30,179 nucleotides of DNA from positions 1 to 30,179 of the forward strand of contig DJAM01000151.1 of the NCBI GenBank assembly GCA_002429595.1. The letters are read 5' to 3'. The DNA is from Coxiellaceae bacterium UBA6002. GTDB lineage: Bacteria > Pseudomonadota > Gammaproteobacteria > UBA6002. Within the stretch, counting starts at the first letter, position 1; each line of letters begins with the position of its first letter. A program made the translations under genes and the position numbers. Shown here one piece after another: positions 7,416 through 16,423 of this stretch. The notes beneath the pieces were generated by a model that was given only the letters and a program-made list of their open reading frames with translations, was not told where the DNA came from and made no database searches.

Positions 7416-9407
7416 CTAGCTGCCAGGCGGCTTCATTTTTTCTTTAATTTTTTCTTCTTGTAGCCTGTCAACTTCAATAGCAATCGCTATCTGATGAACA
7501 CTAGCCTGCAAACTATCCATTTCCTCTGACGAAAACTTTTTATTAGGATCATTAGAAGAGATTCGTACCACCCCAATTGCATGCTTAAATCCAAGTAAAG
7601 GTAAGTAGAGTGATTTAAAGAATGGAAGATTCTCAGTACCACTACCCGCCATTTCTCCCATATCGTAAACCCATTTGACGACTGCTTGCTCCTTTTCGTC
7701 TATAGAAAGCTCCTGAAGCGCTTGATCTTTAGCGATTAACGAGCCTTTTTGAGTAGTTGGGAGAAAGCTAACAATCTTTGAATCAAATTGATCGGCAAGA
7801 TGCCACATACCTGCCTGTAATAACTTGTTAGTTCCTCTTATCCTCGCTAATTGGCGGCTTAATTTATGCAATGAGGTGATTTGTTGTTCAGCAAGTTTAG
7901 CTGCATTGGCTTGATATCTAATTAATAACGTTAGATAACTTATGATAGTTGCTACTAACAACATGATAACTAACGTTATTAAATATTGGATGTCAGTCAC
8001 CGCAAAGCTATTCAAAGGTGGGATAAAAAAGTAATCATAGGCCAGAACACTAAGCAGCGATACTAAAATGGAAGGTCCAATTTCCCCAAATAAAGCAACC
8101 AAAGTGACAACTAGCAAATAAATCATAATTAAATTACTAGCCCTGACGTGGGGAAAAATTAACAGATTTGCTAAGGTGGCTATTGCTAACATTACTATGG
8201 CAAAACCATACACAAAAAGAGGCACTCGTTTCTTCTCTACAGTTTTTTTAATACTTTCGGCCGTTACTTCTTTGGTATGGGTCACAATATAAACATCAAT
8301 TTCTTTACTGTAGCGAACTAGCTCATCTGCTAATCGTCTAGAAAACAAATCCCTCCAACGTGGTCTAATTTTTTTTCCTATAACTATCAGAGTGACATTT
8401 TCCTCACGAGCATAATTTAGGACTTCATTAACAATGTCGAAACCATTTAAAATTTTAGTTTTACCACCAAGCTGTTCCGCAAAACGTAAATTTTGAATGG
8501 CATTCGCTCGTTGTTCGGGGTTATTTTTAACACGAGCGCGGTCTACATAAACTGCCATCCATTCTGCTTTAATCTGGTCTGCCAGTCTTTTTGCGTGGCG
8601 AATAATCTTAATTGAATTCTTATTAGGACCTACGCAGACTAATATTTTTTCTTTTGTCGGCCAGATTTTTTTTATGCCTAAGTCTTGTCGGTAGAGATAG
8701 GTTTGTGTCCCAACAGTTTCGGCGGCAATCCTTAGAGCTAACTCTCGCAAAGCACTTAAATTACCTTTTCGAAAAAAGTTTTCTTTTGCAATTTCGGCAG
8801 TAGTAGGAAAATAAACTTTACCTTCGTCTAAACGTTTGAGCAAATCCTCAGGCGTTAAATCTACGATCTCAATGGTATCGGCTACTTCTAATATCGAGTC
8901 GGGAACGGTTTCTTTGATTTGGGTTCCGAGGATTTGAGCTACCCGATCATTGAGACTTTCAATATGTTGAACATTTAGAGTGGTATAAACGTCAATACCA
9001 CGGTCTAAAACCTCTAGAATATCTCGAAATCGTTTGGTATGCCTTGATCCCGGAACATTGAAATGCGCCAATTCGTCAATTAGAATTAGTGCAGGTGAGC
9101 GCACAATGGCGCCATCAAGATCAAACTCTGCTAATTTTTTCCCTTGATAGACAACCTCTTGCGCAGGAATCGCTTCGAATTTGGTCATCAACGATTGAAT
9201 TTCTTTGCGTCCATGTGATTCGACAATGCCGATAACAACGTCAAGACCTAGATCTCTTTTTTCTAATCCTTCTTCTAACATGGCCTGGGTTTTGCCAACA
9301 CCAGGCGCCGCTCCTAAAAATATTTTTAGCTTGCCACGCGTTTGTTTATGTTCTTCTTGCTTGGCTTTCTGCAACATTTTTTCTGGAGTTGGTCGCTCTT
9401 TCATCAT
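7416..9407 (-). CDS. kdpD: KdpD-like sensor lacking the histidine-kinase module, 663 aa
   Basis: The N-terminal KdpD domain is intact, with Walker A GAAPGVGKT (32-40) and Walker B LILIDE (107-112). A universal-stress-protein-like domain follows (about 253-375), then four closely spaced membrane helices (about 398-497; the DUF4118 region) and a GAF-like domain (about 520-650). The protein then ends. The usual HisKA phosphoacceptor helix and HATPase domain are absent; E. coli KdpD is about 894 residues, so some 230 residues of output module are missing. Nothing in the 96 bases downstream looks like a remnant, and no kdpE follows. The first codon overlaps the kdpC stop as ATGA, and AGGAG lies just upstream of the two ATGs. 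It may act through the ATP-binding domain on the pump or on an unlinked partner. Confidence 0.92.
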   Translation of the reverse strand: MMKERPTPEKMLQKAKQEEHKQTRGKLKIFLGAAPGVGKTQAMLEEGLEKRDLGLDVVIGIVESHGRKEIQSLMTKFEAIPAQEVVYQGKKLAEFDLDGAIVRSPALILIDELAHFNVPGSRHTKRFRDILEVLDRGIDVYTTLNVQHIESLNDRVAQILGTQIKETVPDSILEVADTIEIVDLTPEDLLKRLDEGKVYFPTTAEIAKENFFRKGNLSALRELALRIAAETVGTQTYLYRQDLGIKKIWPTKEKILVCVGPNKNSIKIIRHAKRLADQIKAEWMAVYVDRARVKNNPEQRANAIQNLRFAEQLGGKTKILNGFDIVNEVLNYAREENVTLIVIGKKIRPRWRDLFSRRLADELVRYSKEIDVYIVTHTKEVTAESIKKTVEKKRVPLFVYGFAIVMLAIATLANLLIFPHVRASNLIMIYLLVVTLVALFGEIGPSILVSLLSVLAYDYFFIPPLNSFAVTDIQYLITLVIMLLVATIISYLTLLIRYQANAAKLAEQQITSLHKLSRQLARIRGTNKLLQAGMWHLADQFDSKIVSFLPTTQKGSLIAKDQALQELSIDEKEQAVVKWVYDMGEMAGSGTENLPFFKSLYLPLLGFKHAIGVVRISSNDPNKKFSSEEMDSLQASVHQIAIAIEVDRLQEEKIKEKMKPPGS
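7922..7982. repeat. 13-bp perfect inverted repeat inside kdpD
   Basis: TTAATAACGTTAG (7922-7934) and CTAACGTTATTAA (7970-7982) are perfect inverted copies separated by 35 bases, with a nested GTTG/CAAC pair in the loop. They lie in codons for the last membrane helix of KdpD, whose ends are Leu/Ile/Thr-rich, so codon coincidence is possible. An mRNA hairpin here could slow translation during membrane insertion. Confidence 0.4.
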
Positions 9408-10009
9408 TCACTCCTAGCTTTCAAAAGATGATCCAATGCTAAGTTAATTTGCAAAACATTAAGACGCGCTTCTCCTAAAAATCCAAATGCAGGTTTGATC
9501 AACATATTATTTATCAAAGCTAGAATTGTTTTTTCAGAAACACCTCGCGCCTTAGCAATTCTAGGCACTTGAAAAATAGCACCCTCTAGACTGATGTCAG
9601 GATCAAGACCACTACCTGAAGCCGTGACTAACTCAACGGGAACAAATCCTTGGCTATTTGGATTTTTTTGCTTTAATTCGGTTACTCGTTGTCTGACAGT
9701 TTTTAAATAATCAGGATTTGAAGGTCCTAAATTAGAACCTGATGATGAAGCAGCATTGTAGGCAAACGGAGTGGTTGCGGAGGGCCTACTCCAAAAATAT
9801 TTGGACTCGCCAAAAGGTTGGCCGATGAGTAAAGAGCCCAACATCTGCTGGTTTTGGGTTATCAAGCTACCATTCGCCCGCCAAGGAAAAAAAACTTGTG
9901 CAATGCCGGTAATCAACAAGGGATACAATATACCTGTTAAAATTGTAAACAGCAGCAACAGCATAAGTGCACTTCTAACTTGTTTTAAGGCTTCTGAAAA
10001 TATCATCAC
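9404..10009 (-). CDS. kdpC: Potassium-transporting ATPase subunit C (KdpC)
   Basis: A 201-residue single-span subunit with one N-terminal membrane helix (LMLLLLFTILTGILYPLLIT), then the conserved KdpC periplasmic domain. Family motifs include GQPFGESKYFWSRPSAT, YNAASSSGSNLGPSNP and the ASGSGLDPDIS segment. KdpC stabilises the KdpFABC complex and raises ATP affinity of KdpB in the E. coli system. Length is close to the usual 190. A GTG start at 10009 overlaps the kdpB stop (GTGA), and an ATG follows directly at 10006; both imply translational coupling. The 3' end overlaps the kdpD start by four bases. Confidence 0.96.
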   Translation of the reverse strand: MMIFSEALKQVRSALMLLLLFTILTGILYPLLITGIAQVFFPWRANGSLITQNQQMLGSLLIGQPFGESKYFWSRPSATTPFAYNAASSSGSNLGPSNPDYLKTVRQRVTELKQKNPNSQGFVPVELVTASGSGLDPDISLEGAIFQVPRIAKARGVSEKTILALINNMLIKPAFGFLGEARLNVLQINLALDHLLKARSE

Positions 10010-12069
10010 ACCAATCGTAATCCTGTTAAAATTAAATCAATCATTTTGATTCCAATGAACGGAATAATTAAACCACCTAGGCCATAGATTAAAACGTTAT
10101 TACGCAGCAAACGTGCAGCAGAACTACGTTGATAAGCTACGCCACGTAGTGCAAGTGGAATCAAAAATATGATGATTAAAGCGTTGAAAATAACAGCTGA
10201 TAAAATTGCACTGTCAGGAGTTGCCAGATGCATTATATTTAACCGACTAAGGGCCGGGTAAGTTCCAGCAAAAGCGGCCGGAATGATGGCAAAATACTTG
10301 GCGATATCATTTGCAATACTAAAAGTCGTTAACGAACCACGGGTCATTAATAGCTGCTTTCCGATCTCTACAACTTCAATTAATTTAGTTGGATTAGAAT
10401 CAAGATCGACTAAATTCCCGGCTTCTTTAGCTGCTTGTGTACCAGTATTCATAGCAACGGCGACATCTGCCTGTGCAAGTGCCGGGGCATCATTAGTGCC
10501 ATCTCCAGTCATAGCAACCAAATGCCCTTTTTTCTGCAACTTACGTATTAATTTCAGCTTGTCTTCTGGAGTCGCGTTAGCTAAAAAATCATCGACACCC
10601 GCTTCGGCTGCAATCGCTGCAGCAGTTAAAGGATTATCGCCAGTCACCATAATAGTATGAATGCCCATCTGCCTTAATTTCGCAAATCGTTCCCGAATGC
10701 CTCCTTTAACAATATCTTTAAGATGAATAACGCCAAGGATGTTATTTTCTTCTGCTACAACTAATGCAGTTCCGCCTTGTCTTGAAATTTTTTCGACTGT
10801 TTGCTTCACAAAAGTGGGTATAGAACCATCAAGTCGTTTAATATATTTTTCGATCGCATCACTAGAGCCTTTTCGAATTTGCCTATTAGCTAAATTGGCG
10901 CCGCTCATTCGGGTTTGCGCTGTGAAAGGGATAAAAGTTGCACCTAGCTCCGCAATTTCTCGTCCACGGAAACCATATTTTTCTTTCGCTAAAACGACAA
11001 TACTTCTCCCTTCTGGGGTTTCATCAGCTAATGAAGCCAATTGCGCACTATCGGCAAGTTGCTCTATCGTCACATCTTCTGCGGGAATAAATTCATAGGC
11101 TTGTCGATTACCTAAGGTAATAGTACCTGTTTTATCAAGCAGTAAAATATCAATATCACCCGCTGCTTCAACAGCCCTTCCAGATACAGCGATAACATTC
11201 GCCTGAATCATTCTATCCATTCCTGCTATGCCAATTGCAGAAAGCAGACCACCGATAGTCGTTGGCGCCAAACAAACAAATAAAGCAGCTAGCACGGTAA
11301 TTGATACTGCTTTACCAATACCAGCTTGAGCTGTACTGTAAATAGAAAAAGGCAGCAACGTAGCACAAACCAATAAGAAAATGATGGTGAGCGCAGCTAG
11401 AAGAATGCTAAGCGCAAGTTCGTTAGGTGTTTTAAGCCTCTTAGCACCTTCAATTAATCCGATCATATGATCGAGGAAAGTTTCGCCTGGATTTGCTGTA
11501 ATACGAATAATTAGCCAATCCGATATAACTTGCGTTCCGCCGGTGACTGCGCTGCGATCACCGCCACTTTCTCGAATCACAGGAGCACTTTCACCTGTAA
11601 TAGCGCTTTCATTAACAGAAGCAATCCCTTCAATCACTTCGCCATCACTGGGAATAAAATCACCAGCCTCAACTAAAACAATGTCATTAACACGTAAATC
11701 TTTTGACGCAATATTTTTGATTTTGGCATCTTTTGAAGGTTTAGCTAATCGCTTGGCAATTATTTCACGACGAGTTTTATGAAGACTTTCAGCCTGTGCC
11801 TTACCTCGCCCTTCCGCCATGCTTTCTGCAAAATTTGCAAATAACAACGTAAACCAAAGCCACAAGCTAATCGCCAAAATAAACAAGGGTGGTGCTTCAC
11901 CTTCGCTGAGCACTGCTTGAATAAACAATGCCGTCGTTAGAATCGAACCAATATAGACGCAAAACATAACTGGATTTCGAACTTGATGCTGTGGTTTTAA
12001 CTTTAAGAACGAATCCCATACTGCAGTTTTGATAATTTTGAAATTCCAAAGTGGTACTTTAGTGGCCAT
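10006..12069 (-). CDS. kdpB: Potassium-transporting P-type ATPase subunit B (KdpB)
   Basis: A 687-residue P-type ATPase, the catalytic subunit that drives K+ uptake by KdpFABC in the inner membrane. The phosphorylation motif is DKTGT (Asp312). The actuator loop is TGES (158-161), whose Ser corresponds to the regulatory phosphoserine of E. coli KdpB. The hinge motif is TGDGTNDAPA (521-530). Membrane helices precede the actuator domain, flank it (about 215-240 and 255-285) and close the C-terminus. Length matches the family (about 682). The ATG at 12069 lies inside the kdpA coding end, giving an 11-base overlap and suggesting coupled translation. All catalytic motifs are intact, so the pump should be functional. 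Confidence 0.98.
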   Translation of the reverse strand: MATKVPLWNFKIIKTAVWDSFLKLKPQHQVRNPVMFCVYIGSILTTALFIQAVLSEGEAPPLFILAISLWLWFTLLFANFAESMAEGRGKAQAESLHKTRREIIAKRLAKPSKDAKIKNIASKDLRVNDIVLVEAGDFIPSDGEVIEGIASVNESAITGESAPVIRESGGDRSAVTGGTQVISDWLIIRITANPGETFLDHMIGLIEGAKRLKTPNELALSILLAALTIIFLLVCATLLPFSIYSTAQAGIGKAVSITVLAALFVCLAPTTIGGLLSAIGIAGMDRMIQANVIAVSGRAVEAAGDIDILLLDKTGTITLGNRQAYEFIPAEDVTIEQLADSAQLASLADETPEGRSIVVLAKEKYGFRGREIAELGATFIPFTAQTRMSGANLANRQIRKGSSDAIEKYIKRLDGSIPTFVKQTVEKISRQGGTALVVAEENNILGVIHLKDIVKGGIRERFAKLRQMGIHTIMVTGDNPLTAAAIAAEAGVDDFLANATPEDKLKLIRKLQKKGHLVAMTGDGTNDAPALAQADVAVAMNTGTQAAKEAGNLVDLDSNPTKLIEVVEIGKQLLMTRGSLTTFSIANDIAKYFAIIPAAFAGTYPALSRLNIMHLATPDSAILSAVIFNALIIIFLIPLALRGVAYQRSSAARLLRNNVLIYGLGGLIIPFIGIKMIDLILTGLRLV

Positions 12070-13819
12070 AGTGCCCCCAAAGCATTAAATGCTCGACGAT
12101 GGGTCCCAGTGCTAGCGCGGGAAAAAAAGTTAATGCCCCCAACACAAGCGTTACACCAACTAACAATATTACAAATAGAGGCGTATGAGTCGGCAATGTT
12201 CCCAAACTTTTCGGAATTCTTTTTTTAACGACTAGCGCCCCTGCGATGCCTAAAGTAGGAATCGCGATCCAATATCGTCCAATGAGCATCGCAATACCGC
12301 CTAATAGATTATAAAAAGGCGTATTAGCATTTAGACCGGCAAAGGCACTGCCGTTATTATTACTCATTGAGGTAAATGCATAGAGAATTTCTGTAAAGCC
12401 ATGCACACCTGGATTCAAAATTGAACTTGTTCCTGATTTAGTGACTGTCGCAATTGCTGTAAATAAAAGAACAGAAAGCGGCATCACTAAAACCGCAAGT
12501 GAAGCCATTTTCATTTCAAACGGTTCTATTTTCTTACCTAAATATTCTGGGGTTCGTCCAACCATCAGTCCAGCAACAAAAACAGTAATGATGATTAGTA
12601 GTAACATCCCATAGAGACCCGACCCAACACCGCCAAACACAACTTCTCCTAAGTGCATTAACCATAATGGCGCTAAACCGCCAAGCGGAGTATAGGAATC
12701 ATGCATGGAATTTACCGAACCATTCGATGCTGCTGTGGTCGCGGTAGCCCATAGCGCTGAGCTGACAATTCCAAATCGGGTTTCTTTGCCCTCCATGTTA
12801 CCACCAGGAGTAAGATTATATTTTGGTGTTTGGTCAATCGTCATGGCAGCAAACGCCGGATTTCCTTTTTGCTCCGATATCACACAAGCAACCATCAAAG
12901 GAATAAAAAGAATAAACATCGCTGCTAAAATGGCCCAACCTTGTTTGGTATCTTTGACCATAACCCCAAAGGTATAACATAAAGCAGCAGGTATCAGCAG
13001 AATTGCTAGCAACTCTAAAAAATTAGAAATCGGCGTTGGATTTTCAAATGGATGAGCAGAGTTGGTATTAAAGAAGCCACCACCGTTGGTTCCTAACTGT
13101 TTGATAGCAATTTGAGAGGCAACTGGTCCCATTGGAATCGTCTGGTCTGTAATAATCTTATGTTCAGCCTGGTAATGTAATGGTTCAAGTAGTGCGACTT
13201 TTTGATAAGGTTTAAAATTCTGGATGACCCCCTGGGAGGCTAAAACAGTGGCCAAAATAATTGAGAGTGGTAGCAAAATATATAAAGTGCCACGAACTGT
13301 ATCCACCCAAAAATTACCCAAATTTTTTGTTTCATATCTAACAATGCCACGAGTCATTGCGACTAAAAGTGACATCCCGGTTGCTGCCGAAACAAAATTT
13401 TGAACAGTTAGAGCGCACATTTGGGTGAGATAGCTCAGAGTCGTTTCGCCACTATATGATTGCCAATTGGTATTAGTAGCAAAACTCACCGCAGTATTGA
13501 AGGATAAGTCTGGAGGTGTTCCAGGAAAAGCATTAAGATTCAGCGGCAAATAGAATTGAATTCTTTGTATTATGTAAACAATTAACAATCCAAAAAAATT
13601 AAAAATGAGCATCGCTGATAAGTAACTTATCCAATGCATCTCTTTTTGAGAATCTATTCGACAAAGTTTATAGAAAGCATTTTCAATCGGACGTATCACT
13701 AAGTCTATGCCACAAAACTGTTTTTCATAGACCTTAGCCATATACCACCCTAGGGGTTTGACTAAACCGAGTAATAAGATGAGATAGAGAACGACTTGGA
13801 AAATACCGACTTCTGTCAA
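12059..13819 (-). CDS. kdpA: Potassium-binding/translocating subunit A (KdpA)
   Basis: A 586-residue multi-pass membrane protein of the K+-transporter superfamily that forms the selectivity filter of KdpFABC. Conserved signatures include FATNTNWQSYSGE, the filter-region segment LGTNGGGFFNTNSAHPFENP, and MSNNNGSAFAGL. About ten hydrophobic segments are visible. The first codon is TTG: an in-frame stop lies just upstream, there is no ATG until residue 28, and a GGATGGA purine stretch precedes it. The start fits the usual KdpA N-terminus. Slightly longer than E. coli KdpA (557). The high-affinity pump is normally induced by K+ limitation or high osmolarity. Confidence 0.97.
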   Translation of the reverse strand: MTEVGIFQVVLYLILLLGLVKPLGWYMAKVYEKQFCGIDLVIRPIENAFYKLCRIDSQKEMHWISYLSAMLIFNFFGLLIVYIIQRIQFYLPLNLNAFPGTPPDLSFNTAVSFATNTNWQSYSGETTLSYLTQMCALTVQNFVSAATGMSLLVAMTRGIVRYETKNLGNFWVDTVRGTLYILLPLSIILATVLASQGVIQNFKPYQKVALLEPLHYQAEHKIITDQTIPMGPVASQIAIKQLGTNGGGFFNTNSAHPFENPTPISNFLELLAILLIPAALCYTFGVMVKDTKQGWAILAAMFILFIPLMVACVISEQKGNPAFAAMTIDQTPKYNLTPGGNMEGKETRFGIVSSALWATATTAASNGSVNSMHDSYTPLGGLAPLWLMHLGEVVFGGVGSGLYGMLLLIIITVFVAGLMVGRTPEYLGKKIEPFEMKMASLAVLVMPLSVLLFTAIATVTKSGTSSILNPGVHGFTEILYAFTSMSNNNGSAFAGLNANTPFYNLLGGIAMLIGRYWIAIPTLGIAGALVVKKRIPKSLGTLPTHTPLFVILLVGVTLVLGALTFFPALALGPIVEHLMLWGHYGH

Positions 13820-13841
13820 AGGAGTCCATCCCTATTTTTTA

Positions 13842-13925
13842 TTAAAACAAATCAGGCCTTAACAAAACAATAAATAAATAAACCAGCAACACGAAAGTCA
13901 CAATGCCACAAATCCAATACAACAT
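13842..13925 (-). CDS. kdpF: KdpF, small stabilising subunit of the K+ pump, 27 aa
   Basis: A 27-codon reading frame starting with ATG at 13925. It encodes one hydrophobic helix ending in LVYLFIVLLRPDLF. The pattern of a single helix followed by a short Arg-Pro/acidic-Phe tail matches KdpF proteins, which bind KdpA/KdpB within the membrane and stabilise the complex. It sits 22 bases upstream of kdpA in the standard KdpFABC order. An AAAGG stretch in the end of the preceding small ORF could serve as its ribosome-binding site. Too short for most gene finders. Confidence 0.85.
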   Translation of the reverse strand: MLYWICGIVTFVLLVYLFIVLLRPDLF

Positions 13926-13931
13926 GAGTGA

Positions 13932-14024
13932 CTACCTTTGCAAGAGGTATGCAAAAAGTTTAATGAATAGAAAAGATATTATGAAGAAAAATACTGCCAG
14001 GCTAAGAACTAAGAGATCTGCCAT
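13932..14024 (-). CDS. Small membrane ORF at the head of the kdp operon, 30 aa
   Basis: An ATG at 14024, preceded by AAGGA eight bases upstream, opens a 30-codon frame starting MADLLVLSLAVFFFI and continuing as one hydrophobic helix with a short basic end (YLLQR). It ends six bases before the kdpF start, with the arrangement expected of a translationally linked operon gene. Small single-helix ORFs in this position occur before kdpF in other bacteria, as far as I recall, but I cannot name the family. It could be an extra pump subunit or a leader controlling kdpF translation. The good ribosome-binding site and tight spacing argue that it is translated. Confidence 0.6.
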   Translation of the reverse strand: MADLLVLSLAVFFFIISFLFIKLFAYLLQR

Positions 14025-14111
14025 CTGAAATCCTTTTTCTAGATTTGTTACTCTATCCATAACACTAAGGGTAATATCGCCATAATAGTACTAAAGACTA
14101 GAAATATCACT

Positions 14112-16373
14112 CTATTTTTTTCGTGACCAACCTGACATGACCCTCTCCTGTATCTTTAAAATATCAACCTCTTGTTGTGCCTCTATGGCTAATGATGAAA
14201 CATTGGTAAATAATTCTTTTTCGTTTGCCGAATTGATTTGAGTTTTAAGATTCTGGACGCGAATTTTACGTGCATTCACCTCCTTAAAGAAGTAGCCACG
14301 TTCTCGATGACCTCGAACAAGAGCTTGCATTTTAACGATCAAGCGCTTAGTTTTTTGCCATTTTTCTGGACTCAAAATGGCTTCGACGGTGGCTCTTTTC
14401 CTTTCAGGAAAAGTACATAAAAACGCCTGATCTTTATTGGGATCTTTTTCAATAATAATTTCAGGAACTCTATGTTTTAAGTAGTCTAACTGTAACCCTT
14501 CAGGATTAACGCTACGTAACCGATCTAAACCTAATACTTTTCTAACACCTGCTGTTAATGCAGCGCAAGGCATTGTAAATTGACAAGGTTTAACTGCATT
14601 GATGATTTCCCCTTGATTAGCAAGAATAGTCTGCTTAACCTTCTCATCGACCACTATTCCTTCAGGAATGGAATATAGAGTTTTGGTACTGGCCGCTATG
14701 AGCTTCATTCTTGCCAGAGGTTGCATGTTTGCAAGTTGTTTAAGAGAATAATTTATACCGCAACAAGAAAAAATCGGCACTAAACCACTATCTTCGCCTT
14801 TTTGCCAAGTTAATTGGATAGCAGCATTATTTGGTTGTGGTAATGACAAAATAGCTAAGCATAAATTCACATCATTAAGATAGAAATGAATTAGAAGCAA
14901 TAAAGCTAGTAAGCGGAGATCTTTCTTAACTTTCAAAAAATAATCTTGGATAACCTTTTCTACTTCAGTTGCACCTAAAAACTTATTTGCTTCGCGCGGG
15001 AGCAGTAACTCAACAATTCGGGCTTTGTTACTCGAGTAGTAAGCCCACTTTTGTGGATTTAATACCATATCAATAAGAACCAGAAGAGAACTTTTTCGTA
15101 ACACGAAGTTTTCGCTTTCAGCGTCGGGATTAACCGCGAAGACGTACTTCAATAATTCAAAAAATCGAACTTGTTCAGAGCACTCAAAAGTTTTTTCACG
15201 CTCAATACAACGGTCAAATTCAGAAGTAACTTTAGGGTCGACCTTAATATGCTGAGCCAAAACATCCGGAATTTGCATTATCTGTTCATAGAGTAATCTA
15301 CTGATCGTTGCCTCTAAAAGATCATGATAATCGTCATGTTCAACTAATAAGGCAGGCGGGGTAACCTTTTCATGAACAACATAATTGGTTATATCTGTTT
15401 CCACACCAATTCCCGGTGCAATTAAATTCCCTGCGCGCTCATTGTTAGCGGAGTGCTTTGCCATCATTTCGCTACTAATGGCTCCAAGTCTTCTCACATA
15501 TTTAACAGTACGAGTCGGATTAATCACCTGGGCGAATGTTTGGATAATAGTTTGAGAAGGTATCAGAACGTATAAGTGATCATTAAGAGTGAAGGGATGA
15601 TACGGCCAGAGATTTGCCGTCAGTAAGGCTGCAAACATTTGCAAACCACCCGCCTGCATGTTCATAAATGTTTCTAGTCTCTCCCAAATAGGAATTCGAG
15701 TACGAAGCGCTAGCCTTTGAATATCATCGTCCTCTCTGGTCTGATTACAGATATTAAGCAAGGTAGCATCAAGCTCTATCAGCAGTGCACTTCTTTCACC
15801 TACTGGAGCACTTTGCAATTTGTTAATAAAATTATGAGATTGTTCTGGGCGCATCAGACTCAAAATAGGTTCCATGAAAATGACACTAAATTCTGTCAAG
15901 CGTGAGGGATTACCTTCTAATAATGGTAGAGTTTCAATTTTTAATCCCAACGCTCGCCAATAACTCACTTTCAACATCGAATGGAATTGTTCGATCGAAA
16001 TTCGAAATCCTGATTGCAGACCATAATATAAACGCAATAATAGTGGCCAGGTTGTCGCATAGCCTTCTTTAATAAAACTATGATAAGGAAGATTGCCTTC
16101 AATGTCGGATTTCAAATGTTCTAATTTTGGATTTAGTTGACCGTCAATAAATTCAGAAGTGATATAAATGGGCTCTTTTCTTGCCCAAGGGGTTTCAACT
16201 AATACTTTAAAATCAGGATGGGCTTTTTCATATTCCTCTTTCGTTAGCAGCTGTTGATGGGGTGTTTTTTTGCACAGCCGCTCTGCTTCTCTTGCTTTTA
16301 AAAGCATTTCAGCAAAAACTTCTTTATCTAGTTTACCTAACTTACGATATTCTTCTGTTTGCTGAACACTCAC
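14112..16373 (-). CDS. Orphan 753-aa protein with IQ calmodulin-binding motif; effector candidate
   Basis: Most of this largely helical, soluble protein is unrecognised. Near the C-terminus residues 682-695 read MQALVRGHRERGYF, which fits the IQ consensus (hydrophobic-Q-xxx-R-G-xxx-R-xx-aromatic) at every fixed position except that the first residue is Met. The motif sits in a basic helix followed by a charged helical tail, as in eukaryotic IQ proteins. Bacteria have no calmodulin, but the Legionella effector SidJ is activated by host calmodulin through an IQ helix. That precedent makes this a candidate translocated protein. The gene starts with GTG, with GGAGG five bases upstream. It lies upstream of the kdp genes on the same strand, separated by 87 bases, and is functionally unrelated to them. 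No signal peptide or membrane helix. Confidence 0.85.
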   Translation of the reverse strand: MSVQQTEEYRKLGKLDKEVFAEMLLKAREAERLCKKTPHQQLLTKEEYEKAHPDFKVLVETPWARKEPIYITSEFIDGQLNPKLEHLKSDIEGNLPYHSFIKEGYATTWPLLLRLYYGLQSGFRISIEQFHSMLKVSYWRALGLKIETLPLLEGNPSRLTEFSVIFMEPILSLMRPEQSHNFINKLQSAPVGERSALLIELDATLLNICNQTREDDDIQRLALRTRIPIWERLETFMNMQAGGLQMFAALLTANLWPYHPFTLNDHLYVLIPSQTIIQTFAQVINPTRTVKYVRRLGAISSEMMAKHSANNERAGNLIAPGIGVETDITNYVVHEKVTPPALLVEHDDYHDLLEATISRLLYEQIMQIPDVLAQHIKVDPKVTSEFDRCIEREKTFECSEQVRFFELLKYVFAVNPDAESENFVLRKSSLLVLIDMVLNPQKWAYYSSNKARIVELLLPREANKFLGATEVEKVIQDYFLKVKKDLRLLALLLLIHFYLNDVNLCLAILSLPQPNNAAIQLTWQKGEDSGLVPIFSCCGINYSLKQLANMQPLARMKLIAASTKTLYSIPEGIVVDEKVKQTILANQGEIINAVKPCQFTMPCAALTAGVRKVLGLDRLRSVNPEGLQLDYLKHRVPEIIIEKDPNKDQAFLCTFPERKRATVEAILSPEKWQKTKRLIVKMQALVRGHRERGYFFKEVNARKIRVQNLKTQINSANEKELFTNVSSLAIEAQQEVDILKIQERVMSGWSRKK

Positions 16374-16401
16374 TCTAACCCTCCGAAATAGTTAAATATA
16401 T

Positions 16402-16423
16402 ATGTTTTTATAGGTAAAAACAT
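16402..16423. promoter_or_regulatory. Palindrome upstream of the IQ-protein gene
   Basis: ATGTTTTTA (16402-16410) and TAAAAACAT (16415-16423) are perfect 9-base inverted arms around TAGG. It lies about 30 bases before the GTG of the 753-aa gene and inside the 160-base divergent gap shared with the amidohydrolase gene. It could be a dimeric repressor site or a leader hairpin. No known operator is recognised. Confidence 0.4.

Noticed and set aside
10283..11098. Two plus-strand frames antisense to kdpB
   Set aside because: Shadow frames of a strongly conserved gene with intact P-type ATPase motifs; no ribosome-binding sites and no recognisable product.
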